A stretch of DNA of 64,000 bases from an uncultured Bacilli bacterium. GTDB taxonomy: Bacteria; Bacillota_I; Bacilli_A; RFN20; CAG-826. The translations under genes were made by a program, and so were the position numbers. Location of the stretch: positions 248,001 to 312,000 of the forward strand of contig CAKUXV010000002.1 of NCBI GenBank assembly GCA_934700895.1, given 5' to 3'. Positions 8,795-17,245 of this stretch are shown here, piece after piece (positions within the stretch are counted from its first letter, which is position 1; the number at the start of each line of letters is the position of its first letter). The notes under the pieces are model-generated. The model was not told where the DNA came from and did no database searches. It worked only from the letters and a program-made list of their open reading frames with translations.

Positions 8795-9642
8795 CAAAAC
8801 AACCCCCGAAGGCAATGGTAGAGGCCGTCTTCCTTTCTTTCGTATATGGCCAAAACCTCCTTTTCCAAGGCGAAAACAACGCGCGGACTATTTTCTTTCA
8901 AAAACAAACTAACCCCATTCCGAATCTTTTTTTCTTGGTCTGGAGAAACTTCGAAGATGGGGTAATGCCTTAAAAAATCAAGCGGATTCAACAAATCTTT
9001 GGAACTCGCTTTTTCTAAGGGGATCGCTTTTTCTAAATCCGTAGAACCGATAGCCAAACGTCTAAGCGAAGTCAAATGGCCGACCGTTCCAAGTTTTTTG
9101 GCAATATCTTCTCCTAAAACTCGAATATAGGTTCCTTTCGACACTGTGCAGGAAAAATCGATTTTCCTCCCTAGACGCAATAGCATCCGCATGGAATCGA
9201 TGTGAATGGAACGAGGTTTTCTTTCGATTTCCTCTCCCCGCCTAGCCGCCTTATAAAGGGCTTCGCCGTTTACTTTAATCGCGCTGGTCATCGGGGGAAT
9301 TTGACTAGAATCCCCTAAAAAAGTTTGCAATGTTTCTACGATTTTAGCATCCGTAATCGAAGGGACAGGAAGCGTTTGGATCACTTCTCCTTCCGGGTCG
9401 CCAGTAGAAGTCGCATTTCCAAGCAACAAGGACGCTAAATAGGTTTTGTTTTCATCTTGCAAATAAGGAAGACATTTGGTCGCCGAACCCACGGCAACCA
9501 AAAGCAATCCCGTGGCAAAAGGATCCAAAGTTCCTAAATGGCCCACGTGGCGAGTATGAAAAGCCTTTTGAATCGCATTATCAACGTATCGGCTAGTCAC
9601 TCCACTTGGTTTATCAATTAATAAAATTCCAGAAGAACGCAT
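8794..9642 (-). CDS. truB: tRNA pseudouridine-55 synthase
   Basis: A 282-residue enzyme making pseudouridine 55 in the T-loop of tRNAs. The N-terminus GILLIDKPSGVTS and the catalytic motif HLGTLDPFATGLLLV (with the catalytic Asp) are intact, as is KGTYIRVLGEDI. The gene is detached from the rbfA operon by a terminator. Its extended -10 lies 6 bases upstream of the ATG, so the truB-ribF message is probably leaderless. Confidence 0.96.
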   Translation of the reverse strand: MRSSGILLIDKPSGVTSRYVDNAIQKAFHTRHVGHLGTLDPFATGLLLVAVGSATKCLPYLQDENKTYLASLLLGNATSTGDPEGEVIQTLPVPSITDAKIVETLQTFLGDSSQIPPMTSAIKVNGEALYKAARRGEEIERKPRSIHIDSMRMLLRLGRKIDFSCTVSKGTYIRVLGEDIAKKLGTVGHLTSLRRLAIGSTDLEKAIPLEKASSKDLLNPLDFLRHYPIFEVSPDQEKKIRNGVSLFLKENSPRVVFALEKEVLAIYERKEDGLYHCLRGLF

Positions 9643-9648
9643 GAGAGA

Positions 9649-9657
9649 ATTATAGCA
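9649..9657 (-). promoter_or_regulatory. extended -10 promoter of truB-ribF, leaderless
   Basis: TGCTATAAT on the minus strand, 6 bases before the ATG at 9642. The TG extension compensates for the lack of a recognisable -35. Confidence 0.7.
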
Positions 9658-9725
9658 AAATGCGCAGGGGAAAAGGCTCGAAAGTTCTTAGAAATCGACT
9701 TGCTTTTCCTTGAATTTTTCCAATA

Positions 9726-9757
9726 GAAAAAACCAGCAGGGATCTGCTGGCTTTTTT
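9726..9757. terminator. terminator after rbfA
   Basis: CCAGCAG/CTGCTGG stem with a 4-base loop, flanked by A and T runs on both sides. It ends the rimP-rbfA operon. Confidence 0.85.
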
Positions 9758-10131
9758 CACGATTTGCCTTCGGAATCTTCTTCCAATTGATTCAAATCTT
9801 TTTCCTCTTTAGCGAGAGCCTCATCAATTCGCGCGGCAGTGGAGGAAGTTTCATCCAAGACGAAACGAACCTTTGGAACCTTATAGATATCCATCTTTTT
9901 CGCAAGAGAAGAACGGACGAAACCTTCCGTTTTCTGCAATTCCGCAATTTTTTGATGGGGGAATGTATTGGGGAGGAAATTCACGTAGACGGTCGCGTAG
10001 GAATAATCGTCGGAGACCCTGACATCATTGACGCTAACAAGGCCTATCGAGGATTTTTTGATTTCGGTATGGACGATATCGGCGATATTCCGCGAAATCA
10101 TCGACTTGATTCTTCCGGGACGGTTGGCCAT
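9757..10131 (-). CDS. rbfA: 30S ribosome-binding factor A
   Basis: A 124-residue 30S maturation factor with a KH-type fold that binds near helix 1 of 16S rRNA. Recognisable: RPGRIKSMISRNIADIV start, VSVNDVRVSDDYSYATVYVNF, and a C-terminal VPKVRFVLDETSSTAARID. The ATG overlaps the infB stop as TAATG. Last gene of the operon. Confidence 0.94.
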   Translation of the reverse strand: MANRPGRIKSMISRNIADIVHTEIKKSSIGLVSVNDVRVSDDYSYATVYVNFLPNTFPHQKIAELQKTEGFVRSSLAKKMDIYKVPKVRFVLDETSSTAARIDEALAKEEKDLNQLEEDSEGKS

Positions 10132-12020
10132 TATTTGTCCTCGCCTTCCTGGGGTTTGTTCCCCTCGACCATTTCATATCCTTCGACGACGTCGCCTTCT
10201 TTAATGTCGTTATATCCAGCAATCGTCAAGCCGCATTCGTAACCTTCTTTGACTTCCTTGGCATCGTCTTTGAAACGCTTCAGAGAACCAAGTTGCCCTT
10301 CGTAAATGACGACGCCATCGCGAAGGAGACGAATCTTTTCGTTGGCTTTGAGAAGTCCAGAAGTCACATAAGAGCCACCAATGGTGCCGATTTTGCCAAT
10401 CTTATAGATGTGGCGGATCTCGGCTTGGCCGGTTACCTGTTCGACTTCTTCTTTCTTTTCTAGGCCTTTCATCGCCGCTTCCATGTCATCGAGCAATTCA
10501 TAGATGATTTTATGGAGGCGAATTTCCACGTGTTGCTCTTCCGCTTTTTGACGGACTCGCGCGTCGGGGCGAACATTGAATCCGAAGATAATGGCGTGGG
10601 ATGCCGAGGCAAGAAGAACATCATTATCGCTAATGGCACCCGCATTGGCCATCAAGACATGGATGCGGATTTGATCGTTACTCATTTTTTCCAAATTGGA
10701 TTTTAGAGCCTGTGCCGAGCCATCCGAATCGGCTTTGATCAAAACGTTGATATCTTGAACTTTGCCGGCGTTAACGAGGTTATTGAGGTCCGCTAATGTC
10801 ATGGCAGCCGTTCCACCGCGTTCTTTTTCAGCTTTAGCAAGAGCGCGCTTGGTGGCGATGTCTTTGGCCTGACGTTCTTCTGGGAACGCCATGAATTTAT
10901 CTCCAGCGCTAGGAACGGAAGCCAAACCAATGACGGAGACTGGGGTGCTCGGCCCCGCCGTTTTCAAGACTTGGCGGAATTCGTTGGTCATGCGACGGAC
11001 TTTGCCATAGGTTTCGCCAACAACGACAAAATCGCCGACATTCAAGGTCCCGTTTTGGACCAAAAGGGTCGCCTTGGGTCCTTCGCCTTTAGAAAGTTCG
11101 GATTCTAGGACTGCGCCGATAGCATAACGCTTGGGGTTGGCTTTGAGCTCCAACATTTCGGCTTTGAGCAGAATCGCATCGAGCAAGTCGTCGATCCCCG
11201 TCCCTTTTTTGGCGGAGATATTGACCGTCATGACGTCGCCGCCATATTCTTCGGCGATGACATCATGCTGCATGAGTTCTTCTTTGACCCGTTCTGGGTT
11301 GGCGGACGGCTTATCCATTTTATTGATGGCGACAATGACAGGGACGCCGGCGGCTTTGGCGTGGTCAATGGCTTCGATGGTCTGAGGCATGACGCCGTCA
11401 TCGGCGGCAACCACCAAAACGACGATATCCGTCACCGAAGCTCCGCGGGCGCGCATGGCGGTAAAAGCCGCGTGCCCCGGGGTATCGATAAAGGTAATTT
11501 TCTTGCCATGAATTTCTTTTTGATAAGCACCGATTTCCTGGGAGATGCCCCCGGCTTCGGTATCCACGATATGGGAGGAGCGAATCGCATCGATTAAGGT
11601 GGTCTTGCCGTGGTCGACGTGGCCCATGATGGTCACAACCGCGGGACGCTCTTTCAAATCCTTGGGGTCATCGTTGACTTCCAATTCTTCAAAATGCGTC
11701 TCATCGACGATTTTTTCCTTCTTGAAGTCATAGCCGAATTCCAAGCACACCGTCCCAATCATTTCATCGTCAAGAACCTGGTTGATCGTCACGGCCTTTC
11801 CCTGAAGGAAAAGGAATTTGATGATCGCGGGAGTCGGGACGTTGATGGCCTTGCTAAGTTCGCCGACGCTAAGCGGTTTGCTATAAACAAACACGCCTCC
11901 GTTGACCTTGGCAAATTCCTCTTTTCTCCGTTCGCGAGGTTGAAAATTCGAGACGCGCTGAGGCTTTTGCTTCTTCGCGTCGGATTTTTTTACCCCACCG
12001 TAATTGCTATTTTTCTTCAT
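10131..12020 (-). CDS. infB: translation initiation factor IF-2
   Basis: A 629-residue GTPase that brings fMet-tRNA to the 30S subunit. The basic N-terminus is short, followed by the IF2N domain (about 45-100), the G domain (GHVDHGKTT, DTPGHAAF, NKMDKP), domains II and III, and a C-terminal fMet-tRNA-binding domain (VTGQAEIRHIYKIGKIGTIGGSYVTSG). It is shorter than the Bacillus protein because of the reduced N-terminus. GAAAGGAG precedes the ATG at 12020; this start lies inside the last codons of the preceding L7Ae-like gene (14-base overlap). Confidence 0.96.
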   Translation of the reverse strand: MKKNSNYGGVKKSDAKKQKPQRVSNFQPRERRKEEFAKVNGGVFVYSKPLSVGELSKAINVPTPAIIKFLFLQGKAVTINQVLDDEMIGTVCLEFGYDFKKEKIVDETHFEELEVNDDPKDLKERPAVVTIMGHVDHGKTTLIDAIRSSHIVDTEAGGISQEIGAYQKEIHGKKITFIDTPGHAAFTAMRARGASVTDIVVLVVAADDGVMPQTIEAIDHAKAAGVPVIVAINKMDKPSANPERVKEELMQHDVIAEEYGGDVMTVNISAKKGTGIDDLLDAILLKAEMLELKANPKRYAIGAVLESELSKGEGPKATLLVQNGTLNVGDFVVVGETYGKVRRMTNEFRQVLKTAGPSTPVSVIGLASVPSAGDKFMAFPEERQAKDIATKRALAKAEKERGGTAAMTLADLNNLVNAGKVQDINVLIKADSDGSAQALKSNLEKMSNDQIRIHVLMANAGAISDNDVLLASASHAIIFGFNVRPDARVRQKAEEQHVEIRLHKIIYELLDDMEAAMKGLEKKEEVEQVTGQAEIRHIYKIGKIGTIGGSYVTSGLLKANEKIRLLRDGVVIYEGQLGSLKRFKDDAKEVKEGYECGLTIAGYNDIKEGDVVEGYEMVEGNKPQEGEDK

Positions 12021-12333
12021 CCTGTACTCCTTTCGCCGCTTTCCACTTTTGATCAAAGCTTTTCGCAGCCTTTCTATCGGCGATAAGCACCGCCGAAATC
12101 ACTTCAAATCCCACGGCTTGTCCAAGGCTTTCTTTGTTTGCCCCTTCAAATAGAAGGCAGCCGGCATTTTGGGCTTTGGTCTTTAGCCGCATGACGGTCG
12201 AAGAATCTTCTTCCCCCAAAACGAGGCCATATCCCACCTTCAGCGAATGTTCGATGGATTCGGTCCCGATTACGAGGCGTCCTCCCCTCCGCAACAAGCC
12301 AAGGAAAGCGTAAGCCTTTTCAGTTTCCGTCAT
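12007..12333 (-). CDS. L7Ae/YlxQ-like RNA-binding ribosomal protein
   Basis: A 108-residue member of the L7Ae/L30e/S12e fold (YlxQ position). FLGLLRRGGRLVIGTESIEHSLKVGYGLVLGEEDSSTVMRLKTKA corresponds to the conserved kink-turn-binding core. The position between ylxR and infB is the standard one. It overlaps ylxR by 14 bases and infB by 14 bases, so expression is probably coupled. Confidence 0.85.
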   Translation of the reverse strand: MTETEKAYAFLGLLRRGGRLVIGTESIEHSLKVGYGLVLGEEDSSTVMRLKTKAQNAGCLLFEGANKESLGQAVGFEVISAVLIADRKAAKSFDQKWKAAKGVQDEEK

Positions 12334-12589
12334 GGTTGATTCCTCCTAAAGCCTTCTCCAGTTCCCCTTCTTTGAAAGGGCAAGGAAGGCGAGATGCGAA
12401 TTTTGGATGAGCGAGAAGAGACAAGGCATCTTCGTCCAAATGAAGATAGGTTCCTCTCCCCTGCATCGTTCCAAGAGGGTCGAAAACCAAGAAGCCGTTT
12501 TTTTCGACAAAACGGGTTAATTCAGATTGCTTGTAGCGTTTGCGGGACAAAGCATCCATGCGCATCGGAATTTTCTTCAAGGTTTTCAT
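12320..12589 (-). CDS. YlxR-family RNA-binding protein
   Basis: An 89-residue YlxR (DUF448) homologue. It keeps PLGTMQGRGTYLH, matching the GRGAY core of the family, and MRMDALSRKRYKQSELTRFV in place of the usual R-x-C-V-x-C-R start: the N-terminal cysteines are lost. In B. subtilis and other Firmicutes YlxR sits between nusA and the L7Ae gene; reported roles involve RNase P. It lies 19 bases after nusA. Confidence 0.85.
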   Translation of the reverse strand: MKTLKKIPMRMDALSRKRYKQSELTRFVEKNGFLVFDPLGTMQGRGTYLHLDEDALSLLAHPKFASRLPCPFKEGELEKALGGINHDGN

Positions 12590-12608
12590 CTCCTTCTAGA
12601 ATGGGGAA

Positions 12609-14450
12609 TTATTTCCCATCGTCGTCGTAATATTGGTCGTAATCGTCGTAATCGACATCGTCCTCGCCGTCATCATAAAGCTGAGCAGTTTCATCCTCGG
12701 CTTCGATGGCTTTGAGTTCTTCTTCGGTATAAACCGCCATTCCCTGTTCGACAGGAGTCTTCGGAGCGGCTTCGTGTTTGACTTCGTCATCGCTGATCTT
12801 GCGTGGGCGCTTGGTTTTGGCGTTGACTTTGGCTCCGGTGGAACGGCCTTTGGCGGATTCGAGCTCGGCTTCGAGGTCCGAAAGCGTGGTCGTCGTTTTG
12901 ACTTCCTTGGTTTCTTCGGGCTTGGAAACAGGGGCTTCTTCCGCAGTCGGCTTTTCTTCCGAGGCGACTTCCGCTTTTTCTTCCGTTGCAGGAGCGGCAG
13001 CGGCGGCTTCTTGAGCCGACTTAAGGGCGGCAAGGGCAGCGGCAGCGGGGTTATTGGCTTCCATCGGGAATTCTTCGGGCTTCACTTGGGCCTTCGGAGC
13101 GACGGGGTTTTCAGGAAGAGGCTCAAGGCGGGCGAGTTTATCGGCTTTCTTGGCTTCTTCTTCCGCTTGGCGGGCCGCTTCTTCGGCGGCTTTGCGAGCC
13201 GCTTCTTCCGCGGCTTTCTTCGCGGCGGCTTCTTCTTCGCGGCGCTTGGCGTCTTCGATGGATTTGCGGCGATATTCGTCGGCTTCGCGCTCAGCTTTCA
13301 TGCGCTTTGCTTCTTCGTCGGCGATTTCGCTGGAAACGTAAGAGACTTCGTTTTCTTCCGCTTCTTGCTGGGTCATGAAGGAAATCTTATAACCAGTAAG
13401 AGCAGAGGCGAGAGCCGTGTTATTGCGATAGCGGCCGAGTTGATTTTCCAAAGCGTCCTTGGAAAGGATGACCTCCGCTTCCTTGTTTTCTTCGTCCACG
13501 TTCACCCCAAGGGCAATGACCGGACGAACCGATTCGATGATGAATTTCGGGGTGAATTCGCTCCATTCGATGATATCAATCTTTTCTTTGGAATGGCCGT
13601 TGCCAAGTTGAGAAACGATCTTTTGGATGCGGGATCCCCCTTGCCCGATGCAGGCGCCGGTGGCGTCGACATCGTCGTTGACGCTAGAAACCGCGACTTT
13701 GGCGCGGACGCCGGCTTTGCGGGCGATCGCTTTGATGACGACGGTGCCATCGTAGATTTCGTGGATTTCTTCTTCGAACAAGCGTTTCAAGAAGCCTTCG
13801 CTAGAACGGGTGGCTTCGATTTGAGGCCCCTTCTTCTTATAGGGGGAAGTGGCTTCGTCGGCAGAACGGACTTCTTGAATATAAACCTTGATGGGGTCAC
13901 CGATTTTGAAATATTCGTCGCCGATTAGTTCCTTGCGGTTGAGTTCGACGGTGGCACGGCCGATGTTGACGATGACGCTGCGGTCATCGGCTTTTTCGAC
14001 GGTTCCCGTGACCATTTCGCCGATATGGTCCTTATAAATCTTATAAAGTTCGGTGCGTTCGGCTTCGGCGATTCCTTGGCGGAAATAGGATTTCACGCCC
14101 ATCGCCGTGGCTTTGGAAAGGTCTTCGACGTCGGCTTCGATTTCATAGTCATTGCCCACGTGGTATTTGGCTTTCTTTAGGCCTTCATTGGCTTCTTCTT
14201 CATCGATTTCGAGGAAGTCGTCGTTGACTTCTTCCACGACTTTTTTGACTTGGGCAAGGTAAATCTTTCCCGATTCCGGGTCGATGACGCATTTAACGAC
14301 AGGGTCGGGTAGATCCGGAGTCGATCCGCCCAAAACCTTGATATAGGCTTTTTCCAAGGCGAGTTCGAGCGCCTGAATAACGGCTTCTCCGCTGAGTCCT
14401 TTGCTTTCCGCCACTTCGCTGACGGCCGCGATCAATGCTTTTGCATCCAT
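12609..14450 (-). CDS. nusA: transcription termination/antitermination factor NusA with long C-terminal tail
   Basis: 613 residues compared with about 370 in Bacillus. The core (1 to about 395) has the N-terminal RNAP-binding domain, S1 domain (GEMVTGTVEKADDRSVIVNIG), KH1 (KAIARKAGVRAKVAVSS, GACIGQGGSRIQKIV) and KH2 (ESVRPVIALGVNV onward). From about 396 the protein continues as an Ala/Glu/Lys coiled-coil-like stretch, a Pro/Ala/Glu region, and a strongly acidic Asp/Tyr-rich end. GAAAGGAAAAAG lies before the ATG. The operon leader has a putative attenuator that NusA could act on. Confidence 0.95.
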   Translation of the reverse strand: MDAKALIAAVSEVAESKGLSGEAVIQALELALEKAYIKVLGGSTPDLPDPVVKCVIDPESGKIYLAQVKKVVEEVNDDFLEIDEEEANEGLKKAKYHVGNDYEIEADVEDLSKATAMGVKSYFRQGIAEAERTELYKIYKDHIGEMVTGTVEKADDRSVIVNIGRATVELNRKELIGDEYFKIGDPIKVYIQEVRSADEATSPYKKKGPQIEATRSSEGFLKRLFEEEIHEIYDGTVVIKAIARKAGVRAKVAVSSVNDDVDATGACIGQGGSRIQKIVSQLGNGHSKEKIDIIEWSEFTPKFIIESVRPVIALGVNVDEENKEAEVILSKDALENQLGRYRNNTALASALTGYKISFMTQQEAEENEVSYVSSEIADEEAKRMKAEREADEYRRKSIEDAKRREEEAAAKKAAEEAARKAAEEAARQAEEEAKKADKLARLEPLPENPVAPKAQVKPEEFPMEANNPAAAALAALKSAQEAAAAAPATEEKAEVASEEKPTAEEAPVSKPEETKEVKTTTTLSDLEAELESAKGRSTGAKVNAKTKRPRKISDDEVKHEAAPKTPVEQGMAVYTEEELKAIEAEDETAQLYDDGEDDVDYDDYDQYYDDDGK

Positions 14451-14474
14451 GTGCTTTTTCCTTTCTGCATTTGA

Positions 14475-14930
14475 TTAGAATTCGATGGCGAGACGGGCGC
14501 CGTCGATGGTATTGGCGGGGAAACGAATTTCCTTCTTCTTGCTCTTGTCTTTCACGAGCAAGACCGTTTCCTCTCCCATGCTAAGTAATGTTCCCTCGAG
14601 GATGTTTTCGCCTCTGTAGGGGTGAGACAAATGAAGGTGAACAAATCTTCCGACATAGTTTGGAAGCTTTTCGACGTCGATTTTCTTTTCGGCGCCGGCG
14701 CTGGAGAGATCCAGCGTATAGGCCGACTCAATGGGATCGGTTTCGTCCAACAAATTCGAAACGAATCCACTTAATTCGACGATATCGTCTAGCCCAATCG
14801 GCTCCACGCGGTCGACAACGATTTCCAGCCGCGATTCCTGTCCGCTGACAAAGCGGAGCGAGGCGATGTCATACCCCTTTTCCTTTAACGGGATTTCTAA
14901 GATTTTGACGACTTTTGCTTCTTCGTTCAT
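14475..14930 (-). CDS. rimP: ribosome maturation factor RimP
   Basis: A 151-residue 30S assembly factor. The N-terminal domain (LEIVVDRVEPIGLDDIVELSGFVSNLLDETDPIESAYTLDLSSAG) and C-terminal SH3-like domain (GRFVHLHLSHPYRGENILEGTLL) are both present. The start at 14930 (MNEEAK) is supported by AAAGGAGGAG at good spacing; the longer reading frame upstream passes through a hairpin. First gene of the rimP-nusA-ylxR-L7Ae-infB-rbfA operon. Confidence 0.93.
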   Translation of the reverse strand: MNEEAKVVKILEIPLKEKGYDIASLRFVSGQESRLEIVVDRVEPIGLDDIVELSGFVSNLLDETDPIESAYTLDLSSAGAEKKIDVEKLPNYVGRFVHLHLSHPYRGENILEGTLLSMGEETVLLVKDKSKKKEIRFPANTIDGARLAIEF

Positions 14931-14952
14931 GTCTCCTCCTTTGAAGGGTTGC

Positions 14953-14986
14953 CCATAAAAGAAAGAGCGGACCGTTACGTCCACTC
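14953..14986 (-). terminator. putative attenuator in the rimP-nusA operon leader
   Basis: On the minus strand: GAGTGGAC, 6-base loop, GTCCGCTC, then TTTCTTTT, 23-34 bases before the rimP start. An intrinsic terminator inside the leader of an operon encoding NusA suggests autogenous attenuation, which is known for nusA in B. subtilis. Whether the present hairpin is NusA-dependent is inference. Confidence 0.6.
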
Positions 14987-15065
14987 CAAAATATGTGCGC
15001 AACACGGAACCTCGACGGGATTTCCGCAAGAACAATATACCCTATTTCTTTTAAGAAAGAAAGCC

Positions 15066-16022
15066 TTACTCGCGTTTTTCGCTCACTTCTTGGTGGGGAT
15101 TCGCTTCGTGCGTCTTCGTGAAGATAAACGAGAGGATATAAATAAGGGGAGATAGAAGATTCAGCACGTATAACAGCAAGGGACCCACCGCGAGGGAAGC
15201 TTCGCCATCTAAGGGAAAAACGGCAAAGAAAGATTCGGAGAAGGCCAAAGGATTCTTCAATAATCCAAAATAGGCCCAAAGCGAAAGAATCACCGAAACC
15301 AATAGATAAGAGGGGACCGCCCGAAGCATTAAATTAAAGTAAACCTTCTCCCGCTTTTTCGGACGGAGGTAATATTCATATAGTCCTAAACCCACCGGCA
15401 AAGAAAGCATCAAAAGATAAATCGGAATCATGATGCCCACGTTTTGCATTTCATAATCCAAGGTATGGAAGAAATAAAGCAAATCCCCAGTGAAAAATAA
15501 AACAAGAACAACATAAATCGGGAACAAAATGGAATGAAGAATCACTTTGCTACGTTTCGTCTTGGCGGGGAAATAAGAAACTTGATCTGCGCTAGAATCA
15601 GCCTTTTTTAGCCCATATAAGAAGGCCAAAACCCCGATACCGGCAAAAACAACCCCAGATAAGAACGTATCCAAAGGATAAAGAGGATGAATCAATCCCC
15701 AAACCAAAGACGGAAAGATTCCGTTGCCAAGCAATGCCAAATCGTAGATAACCAGGAATAAGCCTAGTCCCACGAATACAAGGCCATTAATGAGGAAAGT
15801 TAATTTACGACGCTTAGGAGAATGCGGCCAAAGCACCAAATGAAGGACAAAAAGGCCATAGGTCGGGAAAAGCAAAGAAAGCATATAAGGAAGGGTTTCC
15901 AACAAATGCATGTCCGTCGACGTCACACGTTGAAGGAAAAACCATCCACAGAGGAAAATTCCAACCCCAGCAAAGGCGAAAAGCATACCCTCCAGCATCA
16001 AAAGCCAAGTTCTCTTCTTCAT
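15066..16022 (-). CDS. polytopic membrane protein of unknown function
   Basis: 318 residues with about eight predicted transmembrane helices, beginning with an N-terminal helix (LLMLEGMLFAFAGVGIFLCGWFFL) and ending in a charged cytoplasmic tail. I recognise no family. Its ATG overlaps the stop of the phosphoesterase gene as ATGA, so the two are translated together; a shared envelope function is inference. Confidence 0.75.
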   Translation of the reverse strand: MKKRTWLLMLEGMLFAFAGVGIFLCGWFFLQRVTSTDMHLLETLPYMLSLLFPTYGLFVLHLVLWPHSPKRRKLTFLINGLVFVGLGLFLVIYDLALLGNGIFPSLVWGLIHPLYPLDTFLSGVVFAGIGVLAFLYGLKKADSSADQVSYFPAKTKRSKVILHSILFPIYVVLVLFFTGDLLYFFHTLDYEMQNVGIMIPIYLLMLSLPVGLGLYEYYLRPKKREKVYFNLMLRAVPSYLLVSVILSLWAYFGLLKNPLAFSESFFAVFPLDGEASLAVGPLLLYVLNLLSPLIYILSFIFTKTHEANPHQEVSEKRE

Positions 16023-17158
16023 AATCCCATCTCCTCCACGCGGACCGGAGTCCCCGTTTCGTAATTGTCTTGATAGGTTTGGTAATATCGGGAGTAGCTC
16101 ACGCTACCATCCTTTTTGATCGTAGAAACCGTCGCGCCCGTCATATCCGCAAGGTAAGAAAGGTCGCAGCTGGACTTTAAACCATACCCCATCACAATGG
16201 CATTGCTGGCATCGCGATAATTTTTCGCACTGGCGTATTTGGCCACGAAGTTCGACTTATGGTCATGGCCCCAGAAAATGCCGCGCGTCCCTTTTTGTTC
16301 GGCGGTTTCGAAAAAACCGGAATTTTTATAGCCGACCCAGGATTGGGTTTTGCCTAAATCCGTGGAATCGAAGGGAGCCTCTCTTTCTTCTCCCGAATAG
16401 CCAAACAAGGTACCCGGAGCCTCGGAAACATCAGGATTAAGGCCGGCAAGGCGATAAGCGTATTCGAGTTCCCAAAGGGGAATATGGAAATAAACCAAAG
16501 ACGGGACATAGGAAACGATATGGCCATCCGCGTCTTTTTTCGCGGCCAAATCACTTTCCTCGGCAAACCACTTCACCTGGTCTTCGTGGATGATGTCATA
16601 GGTGAAATTCAACGGGTTTTTTGAAATGAGGGAATTAGAATCCAAGGCGTAGACCTGCCAATAGGTTTCCGTTCCATCCGTCAAATTCAAAACATAGTTG
16701 GAACGTCCGTAAACGTTATCGTTTGGAAGTTCGCGATAGACCGAACGCGAACGCTTTTTGTTTTCACCCAGCCAATAGGCGGGATCATAGGTCCCTTCTT
16801 TATCATGATTGCCCCAAATCAAGCCAAAATAGCAGTCGTTTTCTTCGCATAATTCGTTGAAAGTATCAAGAAGCGAGGTGACGGTATGCTTGCTGGCGTT
16901 AAGAACGTTATCCCCCGTCAACATGATTAGAGACGGTTTGGCTGCTTCGATTAGGGAACCCCAGAAGGCTTTCTGCTTTGGGAAATCGGTCGCGAAATTC
17001 GCGTGCAAATCGGTGAGCTGCATCACCTTGATTTCATCCTTGTCTTTAAAAAGGGCAAGGTCTTGGACATAGTCTTCGAGGGCATAAGTCTTGGGTCCAC
17101 AGGAAGCAAGGCTTAAACCACAGAGGGCTAAAGTCGCCATTATGAGCGGTTTTTTCAT
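16019..17158 (-). CDS. lipoprotein metallophosphoesterase
   Basis: A 379-residue calcineurin-like phosphoesterase anchored outside the membrane. Residues 1-20 form a signal peptide ending in the lipobox LASC. Metal-ligand motifs appear in order: QLTDLHAN, LTGDNV, WGNHDKEG and GHDHKS (DxH, GDN, GNHD, GHxH). The fold resembles secreted Dcr2/PhoD-like phosphatases; the substrate is unknown. The start at 17158 (MKKPLIM) is chosen because a TATAAT ends 6 bases upstream and the signal peptide then begins properly. Cotranscribed with the membrane protein downstream. Confidence 0.88.
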   Translation of the reverse strand: MKKPLIMATLALCGLSLASCGPKTYALEDYVQDLALFKDKDEIKVMQLTDLHANFATDFPKQKAFWGSLIEAAKPSLIMLTGDNVLNASKHTVTSLLDTFNELCEENDCYFGLIWGNHDKEGTYDPAYWLGENKKRSRSVYRELPNDNVYGRSNYVLNLTDGTETYWQVYALDSNSLISKNPLNFTYDIIHEDQVKWFAEESDLAAKKDADGHIVSYVPSLVYFHIPLWELEYAYRLAGLNPDVSEAPGTLFGYSGEEREAPFDSTDLGKTQSWVGYKNSGFFETAEQKGTRGIFWGHDHKSNFVAKYASAKNYRDASNAIVMGYGLKSSCDLSYLADMTGATVSTIKKDGSVSYSRYYQTYQDNYETGTPVRVEEMGL

Positions 17159-17164
17159 GGCTTG

Positions 17165-17170
17165 ATTATA
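17165..17170 (-). promoter_or_regulatory. -10 box of leaderless promoter for the metallophosphoesterase
   Basis: TATAAT on the minus strand, 6 bases before the ATG at 17158. No Shine-Dalgarno and no convincing -35. Confidence 0.6.
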
Positions 17171-17205
17171 AAGCAAGATTTCTCAACTTCCTAGTGGGGC
17201 ACATA

Positions 17206-17227
17206 CAAAAAGAGGGGCGAACCCCTC
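17206..17227 (-). terminator. terminator after degV-family gene
   Basis: GAGGGG, loop TTCG, CCCCTC, then TTTTT on the minus strand. Confidence 0.85.
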
Positions 17228-17245
17228 CTCGCGACTCTATTTTCC

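Noticed and set aside
12633..13928. A 431-codon open frame on the plus strand opposite nusA
   Set aside because: It is the antisense shadow of the Glu/Ala/Lys-rich nusA tail; composition is Phe/Gly-rich without domain or ribosome site.
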